Shown here: positions 57,820-64,000 of the stretch, in pieces
Numbering within the stretch: the first letter of the stretch is position 1
How the letters are laid out: every line of letters starts with the position of its first letter
DNA from: Phragmites australis
Taxonomy: Eukaryota > Streptophyta > Magnoliopsida > Poales > Poaceae
DNA: 64,000 bases
Assembly: GCF_958298935.1 (NCBI RefSeq)
Contig: NC_084934.1
Coordinates: 4,652,501 to 4,716,500, forward strand
Direction of reading: 5' to 3'
Made by a program: the position numbers and the translations under genes
The notes under the pieces: generated by a model
What the model saw: only the letters and a program-made list of their open reading frames with translations
Told to the model about the DNA's origin: nothing
Database searches by the model: none

Positions 57820-58925
57820 TCTCTACTACTTAAAAAATACACAGTAGTTCCTCACCCTCCGTGTCCTGTCTCCACGTCCTATCCTCCCCACATTCTGCCC
57901 TCTTCCTCGTGTGTTTCGCCCCTCCTACAGTTACGTTCCACCACGCGCAAATGTCAGCCCGAGCAGTTGGGGGCACAGAGACCAACACACGAACAAGCCC
58001 ATCCTGCAACTGACTGCACCATTCGTTCCCATCACCATCTCGATACAGAACCACCGCCCATGCTAGCCCAACCACGCTTCTGCTTCTGTGCATGCATCAC
58101 CACACCCACCCCTCCCCATGCTTCCTCGATCTCACCCCCAAATCCCCAATACAGCACACCAGCCCTCTCTCGGCCGTCGCCCCTGTGCTCGGTGCCATCA
58201 TCCCATCTAAGGCTGTCGGCAACCGGTGGTCCTCTAGGGGCAAGGCTAGATAGCTCTGATTCCCCACTCCAGAACTGTCCCTGAGAGCAGCGTCCCCGCA
58301 TGGAGAGATCTCATGCCCAACCCGATCCACCTTCAAGGCCACCACATCAGCTCCACACCCAGACACGAGCTGCGCCACAGGCCCTAGAGAGGCCGCCGAC
58401 TAGCCGTGCGGCAGCAGAAGCACACAAGTGAGGCATCAGCGGGGGGCTTCGGTGCCTCCGTCTGCGGACGAGCTAGCGCTGCCGCAGGACGAACTATTTT
58501 TCCTTTTTGAATGCAAGGAGGATATGAATGCAAGTGAGTGCTTATTTCTGCATCTTCTCTCAAGTATGTGCTTGAAGTGTTGTCTAATGCATGATTACTC
58601 TCTTTGTAGTAGCTTGAAGTGTTGTACTCGCATGTGTAAAAGGAATTTCTAAAGATGTTTCCTTATATGAATCGCCTCTGGTAATAGAGATGATTTCCAG
58701 AGATGCTTCCTTATGTGAACTGCTTCTGATAATGGATTGCAAAAAATCATAACTTTTTCATACGAAGTCGGATGAGGACAAACTTTATATGAAAATTGTA
58801 GCTTAGTGAAAGATAACATAAAACATCATGATATTCTCAATTGCTTCGTCGTAAACATGATTACAAACAAAATATGAAATTGTTTTGTGTCCTCTCCCTC
58901 TCCCTCTCTAATATTAGGATTTCTT
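57820..58925 (+). mobile_element. Possible Helitron 5' end and adjoining unassigned DNA
   Basis: TCTCTACTACTTAAAAAATA at 57820 follows an A and resembles grass Helitron 5' ends. It falls exactly where homology to the NLR copy 1 flank ends. A CT/CG-rich interior (57840-58450) has no recognisable gene. I could not find a matching hairpin plus CTRR 3' end. 58500-58925 is AT-rich without a gene. Confidence 0.35.
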
Positions 58926-58963
58926 GGACGGAAACATGAGGCCACAAATTTTAAATTCTTACG

Positions 58964-59655
58964 GATAAGCTATCGATTCCAACCGATGACCCTTAGGTGG
59001 TGATAGAGGTTCTCCTCAAAGCCATAGCTGCTCAAGCAGCTGCTGCCAAGGCTCAATATTCGGGGATTGACCACTCCGACTGCCAGAAGGAGCTTAACGC
59101 CATCCAAGAAAAAATCGAACGTAAGTCCTCTCCCAGATCACAAGTATGTGATTCGATCATTGGGTAGCCAACGATAATCAATTTCTGTTTGCCTTTCCAG
59201 TTCTTGAGTCCTCCTTGAATTGAAAAGAAACCCTCATCAATAATGCGATGAAATCCATCGATGGTAATTCCAAATACCAGGAAAAGCTCATAAACGATGT
59301 GAAGACAGCAAGAGGTGAATGAAAGGCCATGGCTATCGAACGGGACAATATGGTTGCTGAACGTGACACTGCTACTGCCGAGCAAGATGCTGCGGTTTTA
59401 GCACTCCGGATGCCAAAGGAGCAAACCCTCGACTGCATGAACCAATCGGCTTCCGTAAGCGTTGAGACAATGCTCGGCCTCCTTAAAAGCTACAACCCTA
59501 ACCTCAACACGTCAGTAGTGACACAGGGGTTTGATTGTTTAGTAGAGGAGGCAACATACATTATTGAAAGCATTAAGCTTCTAGTTCCTAACTTTGTCGA
59601 GTCCTTAGGGCTCAGCCTGCCTGACAATGACAGTGAGGGTAGTCCCTCGAGCTGA
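58964..59655 (+). pseudogene. Antisense gene of a second Tat-like element, C-terminal part
   Basis: It reads with stops: an Ala-rich helix (LLKAIAAQAAAAKAQYSG), then coiled coil (ELNAIQEKIE), then the open stretch 59329-59655 (ERDNMVAERDTATAEQDAAV, a conserved-looking helical domain and an acidic end LPDNDSEGSPSS). Layout and orientation relative to integrase match the antisense gene of the first element, though the sequences are of different families. N-terminus missing; in-frame stops at about 59221 and 59320. Confidence 0.55.
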
Positions 59656-60240
59656 TGGTCTGTTTGACTTCTAAACATTCAAAACTTAATCCGTGGTCTA
59701 GGGATGTTTGTAACAATACTGCCATTACTTTGCTTGACTAGTATGCTTTTGCTTGCTACTCCTTTGTCAATGAAATAGAGTTAGCATAAGTAGATGCAAT
59801 ACTAAGTAGCACATGTTAAGCACATCCTCGAGACTTACCGATTAGTTGTCTGTTAATGCCTAAAAACTCAGCTAGACAAATCATTAGATGCATTGGTCCT
59901 CGAGTAACCACTCGAAGCAACCGCAAGAATAAGAAAAGATTAGTATAAAACTAGAAAAAGGAAATAACAGGATGACATTTTTTGCAAACTTTTACCGACT
60001 TGTGTATTTGACCAACGTGCTAACATGACCCTGACAGAGAACACACATTGGACCAACTAGAATTTCAAAACCTTATGAGCCATTAGGCGTGAGATGTCTG
60101 ACAATCTCTTATGCTGTTATGCCTTTTTAGGTGCAGTTATCCGTCATCGACCCAACACATGCCTCTACTGGCGTTATCCAAAGCAGTCGACGCAAAACCG
60201 GATAAACGTTTGCAAAAAATATGTATTTACAGAAATATAG
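59656..60240. other. Tat spacer, no gene seen
   Basis: This is AT-rich DNA after the antisense gene; AATGAAATAG at 59770 may be part of its 3' UTR. I see no domain or repeat. Confidence 0.4.
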
Positions 60241-60244
60241 TATT

Positions 60245-60675
60245 AATATGTAGCCCCCAACTCTCTGATTGAGGGAAGACAAGACTCGATTGGGGAGTAG
60301 GAAAAAACATACATGTACCATCAAAAATATATGATGTAGCCCTCGACTCTCTACTCGATGATTGGATCGAGTGGAGAGTAAAGCCGTAGCATCGAAAGTA
60401 TGCGATGTAGCCCCTGACTCTCTGTTTGATGTGATAATCAAGACAGAGAGTAGAGCTGTATCATAAAAAATACCCGACGTGGCCCTTGACTCTTCGCTCA
60501 ATAACTAAGTTTGAGTAGAAAGTGGAGCATAAGCGTTGTCGTTAAACAATGTATCTTCCAACTCTCTGGTCAACGTGATAGTTAAATAGAGAGTGAAGTA
60601 TAAGCATAAAAAATGTAAGATGTAGCCTCCGACTCTCTGTTTGATGTAATAATCAAGACAGAGAGTAGATCATAG
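60245..60675. repeat. Tandem array of about six degenerate units (65-75 bp) in the Tat spacer
   Basis: Each unit contains GATGTAGCC.C.GACTCTCT, then TGAT...ATCAAGACAGAGAGTAGA-type sequence and AAAA(T/A)AT(G/A). The two halves of a unit are partly self-complementary (ACTCTCT / AGAGAGT), so each could fold. The first and last units are the most alike. Confidence 0.8.
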
Positions 60676-60980
60676 GCATCAACTTCCTCTTCTCGACCAT
60701 ATGATCAAAGGCGTCAGCCCCTGAGCACGTGGCTGCAATTTTATCAGGTAGGTGAGCATTAAAAACCCACTCCCGCTTGCGCTCGTTTTCACCGCAACCT
60801 TTGATATTATGCGTGAAAATGACACCACACCCCTCTTTGAAGATATTAGACAAATCATAATGCCTTAGCGATGACTCGATTTTCACCAGACGCGCCGCGC
60901 GACCAAGGCAGCCTCGTTATCACACCTAGTGTTATAGGATCTTGACAGTTCTGTTTCCACAGCAGGACCCATTTTTATGG

Positions 60981-60990
60981 CTATAAATAG
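60981..60990 (+). promoter_or_regulatory. TATA box ahead of a small plus-strand gene in the Tat spacer
   Basis: CTATAAATAG is a near-ideal plant TATA box, 176 bp before an ATG at 61157 and following a CT-rich leader. It suggests that the antisense transcript of this element starts here. Confidence 0.5.
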
Positions 60991-61156
60991 ATACATCCGG
61001 GCCCGTTTGTTTTCACCCCGTCTCCTTCCCTTCTCTTTGCACATTGCCCGATAGAAACTCGTAGAGCTTGACACCATAGCCTCCACTCCACCATCATCTC
61101 CCGAGCCATGCTCATAAATCAGAGGAGCAGGACCTCTCTCCCCAAGGCCTCTCGCA

Positions 61157-61653
61157 ATGGTTCCACTCGGTATCATCATCGTTTCCTCTGATGAGGAGGA
61201 ATCGAGTGAAAAGCCTAAGAGGAGAGGGAACAGAATATCCGTCGGAGGTCGTCGACCCTTCACCCGCCACCTCCAGCATTTCCTAGACGCCGACACCACG
61301 AAATGACCGGCGTAGGAGTTGGCGATGCGGTCCGCGCAGTAGGGAGATGAAGATGGTGGTGATCTTGACAAGATCATCGACCAAGTCGCCGACAAGGTCT
61401 TCAGCGATGGAGCCCCCGAGCCTCCGGTGCTGAAGAAAGTATGATCGTCTTCTCCGTCGACAACCGCCAGTTGCCTTCACATCCTGTGGAGGACCACTCA
61501 ACATCGTTAGTACCGGTCAACAGCTCTAGCAGGGTTTTCGCCTCGGCCACCTTCCCTGGCCCTTACGCTGGTCGACGACCTATCCCCAGGGCGATCAGCT
61601 GTCGCCCCTCAGAGGAATGGAAGAGATTCCTCGACTCGTTTGAGGGCAAGTAG
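61157..61653 (+). pseudogene. Small plus-strand gene in the Tat spacer, broken; family not recognised
   Basis: The ATG opens MVPLGIIIVSSDEEESSEKP, basic and acidic patches (RRPFTRHLQHFLDADTTK), then a TGA at 61304-61306 and TAGs at 61313-61315 and 61340-61342. It continues as DLDKIIDQVADKVF, shifts frame near 61440 and ends VEDHSTSLVPVNSSSR...FEGK at 61651-61653. It lies upstream of the antisense gene on the same strand, so the two may have been exons or neighbours of one transcription unit. Function unknown. Confidence 0.45.
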
Positions 61654-61879
61654 GGGTCCACATACTTCTGAACTCTTGGAGGTGGCGGATCTTCACTATT
61701 TGCAAGAGTTAGGCGAATCCTTTCTGTTAACGATATGTAATAGGATAGTCAGTCTGATCAAAATGTAATCGACTTACCTTTGACTTACCTTATCTATGAA
61801 TGAAATTGTCAGAGTTGGTCGATATTCCACAAGTGCTCGAGTATCTCACCATCTGTAGTAGATAATTGTACTGATCCAG

Positions 61880-63026
61880 GTCGAGTAACTTTGACTACCA
61901 TGTAGGGTCATTCCCACTTAGGTGATAAATTATGGCACCTAGCTTGTTTCTGCACCTTTCGTAGAACAAGATCCCCAGTAGTGAGTTTCCTAGGCTGGAT
62001 TTTCTAACTGTGATATCTACACAACGCTTGTTGATACTTTGTCGCTCGAATGGATGCTCGATAACGATACTCCTCGAGTAAATTGATTTCTTCCGCTCGT
62101 AACTGCTCTTTCCCTTCTTCTGAGTAACTTTCCACTCGAGGTGATCCAAATTTCAGTTCAATCGGAAGCACTGCCTCTGCTCTGTAGACTAAAAAGAAAG
62201 GAGTTTCACCGGTGGCCCTGTTAGTTGAGGTACAGACCACCCATAGTGCCGAGGGAAGCTCTTTCACCCACCGTTTCAAGTAAGCCTTTAGCCTGTCGAA
62301 AACTCAAGTTTTTATATCCTGCAAGACTATACCATTGGCGCGCTCAACCTGACCATTACTTTGAGGGTGAGCTACTGAGGTGAAACAAGTTTTGATGCCA
62401 TATTCTTCGCAGAATGCAGAAAAGGTACCGCTTTTAAACTGGCTACCGTTGTTTGTAATTATCTAATGCGGAATGCTGTATCGAGTAATTATGCTCCTCA
62501 TGAACTTCTTAGACACTTCTGCGGTTATCTTTCCCATGGGTTCGGCCTCGATCCACTTGGTGAATGTGTCGATAGCCACAATTAGGAATTTGAAACCACC
62601 TTGGGCCCTTGGGAAAGGTCCCAGGATATCAAAGCCCCAGACGGGGAAAGGCTAAGAAAGAGGAATTGTTTGCAGAGGTTATGCTGGTTGAGTGGTCTGC
62701 CTTCCAAAAAAATGGCAGCTTTCACACTTTTTAAATAGTTCGGAAGCATCCTGGAGGGCAGTCGACTAATAGAATCCCTAGCGAAAAACTTTCCCGACCA
62801 TGGTGCAATAAGAAGCATGATTACCACACGCACCTCCATGGATATCAAGCAATATTTTATTGCCCTCTTCCTGAGTGATGTACTTCATCAAAATTTTGTT
62901 ACTCCCCTTTTGGTAGAGCTTGCCATCTACCAAAGCATATAGTTTGGACTTACAAGCAATTTTCTCTGTAGAAGCATCATCGTCAGGGATGTCTCGACCT
63001 TCAAGATAGGCTCGGAATGAGGTCAT
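61880..63026 (-). pseudogene. Integrase of the second Tat-like element, with stops and frameshifts
   Basis: It is readable from right to left: TSFRAYLEGRDIPDDDASTE, LYQKGSNKILMKYITQEEG, DIHGGACGNHASYCTMVGK (zinc-site histidines), PFPRAQGG-type core start, ITRYSIPH, NNGSQFKSG (Asp of the DNG block changed), SNGQVERANG (catalytic Glu), WVKELPSALWVVCTSTNRAT, GETPFFLVYRAEAVLPIELK. At least four stops or shifts are present, for example near 62463 and 62303. Confidence 0.8.
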
Positions 63027-63031
63027 CTAAG

Positions 63032-63561
63032 TCAGTTTGTGTTCAAGTAGTGCAGCATCTGTGTCTGCGGGTTCTGCCTCGCTAACTTGACCAGACTGCT
63101 GGTCGAGTTGGGAAGCATTCGTTCACCGAACTGTCGGGACAGATAGTTTGAGGAGTTTTTCAACGAAGACTCCTGTAGGTGTTGATGAACGAGAAGAAGT
63201 GAGTCTAGCAAGTTCATCCGCACCAGAGTTATCACTCCTTCTGATGTGCGTGACTTCTAGCCCTTCGAGCTTATGCACTTCATTCAGATAAGCTGTCATG
63301 TTGTTGTCTAAGCACTGATACTCCTTTTGCACTTGGTTTACTACTAGCTGTGAGTCCCCTTTCACAAGTAGTCGCCTGATTCCAAGCGATATAGCTATGC
63401 GGAGCCTGTTTACCAGTCCTTCATATTCTGCAACATTATTTGAAGCTTTAAATTCTAATTAAATGACGTACCTAAGTTTATCGCCCGTTGGAGATTTGAG
63501 CACAATGCCAGCCCCCGAGCCTTGAAGTGTGAGCGATCCATCGAAGAAGAGCATCCAATGG
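63032..63561 (-). pseudogene. RVT_3-type RNase H of the second Tat-like element, cut by a Copia LTR
   Basis: The reading is WMLFFDGSLTLQGSGAG, a TAA/TAG-type stop near 63461, ASNNVAEYEGLVNRLRIA, LLVKGDSQLVVNQVQKEY, LEVTHIRRSDNSGADELARL. The three acidic motifs DGS, AEYE and GDS are visible. At 63562 the sequence changes abruptly to an LTR, so the domain start and RT are separated from it. Confidence 0.8.
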
Positions 63562-64000
63562 TGTTGGGGAACGGTAGGCTACACTAGCCTAAAACAAAAA
63601 GTTTCTACCGCATTCACCCAGGAAACTATGCTAGTAGGAGATCATAGATCGTTACCACTCAATGCGTAGTGCAGCGGAAGAAGAGTTGGAGTAGGTCGAT
63701 CCAACGCCGTGCGCATCAAACTCCTTGAACAGCTTCTCGATCATGTCCGCGACTAGCCCCATGTAGGTGGTCATGCTCCTCGACCAACTCCAAGCAGGTG
63801 TTCGTGCTCCTCGACCAGTTCCTCGATCAGCTCCTAATCAGGTCTGTCGTGACCTCGACCAGTTCTGAGTGGTCGTGTCGTGCTATCCAACTAGATCCGA
63901 GTGGTCGTGTTGTGCTCTCCAACCAGATCCGAGTGGTCGCGTTGTGCTCCGTGACCAGTCCCGAACACATCACGATCAACTCACCGAGAAGATCAGCACC
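63562..64000 (+). repeat. 5' end of a Copia-type LTR, continuing past the window
   Basis: TGTTGGGGAACGGTAGGC begins exactly where RNase H homology stops. A TGTTGGGGAACG start is typical of Angela-like Copia LTRs of grasses (from memory). It contains a 32-bp tandem repeat (starts at 63867, 63899 and 63931; GAGTGGTCGTGT core). The insertion would have a 5-bp target duplication ending in CAATG or AATGG at 63557-63561, which cannot be checked here. Confidence 0.65.

Larger units (their letters stand above)
58964..63561 (-). mobile_element. Second Tat-like gypsy element, fragment (RNase H, integrase, spacer, antisense gene)
   Basis: The same architecture as the first element is seen over 4.6 kb. 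It is truncated on the left inside the antisense gene and interrupted on the right at 63562 by a Copia LTR. The coding part is more decayed than in the first element. Confidence 0.75.

Noticed and set aside
58032..58378. ORFs in the CT/CG-rich interior after the Helitron-like end
   Set aside because: Pro/Ser/Gly-rich, in all frames, without domain or splice context.

Overview
This is nuclear DNA from a grass (Poaceae; a panicoid grass such as a sugarcane, sorghum, Miscanthus or maize relative is my inference). The reasons are nested LTR retrotransposons, CACTA elements whose subterminal repeat is TTTGCCGAGTG, spliced plant genes, and a cluster of CC-NB-LRR disease-resistance genes. There is no prokaryotic content.

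Layout. 1-11495: most of a Ty3/gypsy retrotransposon of the Tat lineage on the minus strand (gag-protease, RT, two RNase H regions, integrase, 1.5 kb 5' LTR), with the antisense gene typical of that lineage on the plus strand at 1-2243. 11496-18940: an LTR-like fragment, a Copia remnant, a CACTA-type array of small inverted repeats, and a deleted Copia element complete with target duplication (16381-18939). 19172-30362: NLR gene 1, with two exons and an 8.3 kb intron carrying a dead LINE. 30363-38325: gene-free DNA with a short tandem repeat, a hAT element with 8-bp target duplication (33421-34542) and a chromovirus integrase fragment. 38326-45456: NLR gene 2, with two exons and an intron carrying a SINE-like sequence and a CACTA element with 3-bp target duplication that contains MULE transposase and plant-mobile-domain sequence. 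46347-57055: a third NLR copy, now a pseudogene, split by a 9.28 kb CACTA element (46441-55722). 58964-63561: part of a second Tat-like element. 63562-64000: the start of a Copia LTR inserted into it.

How it fits together. The three NLR copies are tandem duplicates with matching intron and flank sequence, so each transposon can be placed as an insertion present in one copy and absent from another. Genes 1 and 2 have open frames across the inferred splice junction (954 and 947 aa) and may be functional. Copy 3 is broken by the CACTA insertion, a deletion of about 275 bp, a premature stop and loss of its 5' half.

The most notable object is the 46441-55722 CACTA element. Its ends match, it has an ATT target duplication, and both transposase genes (tnp2/TNPD-like and Transposase_24/TNPA-like) read through all inferred splice junctions without a stop. 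It therefore looks potentially autonomous. It also carries a near-perfect inverted repeat with arms of about 460 bp. I found no gene system that is wholly outside known families.
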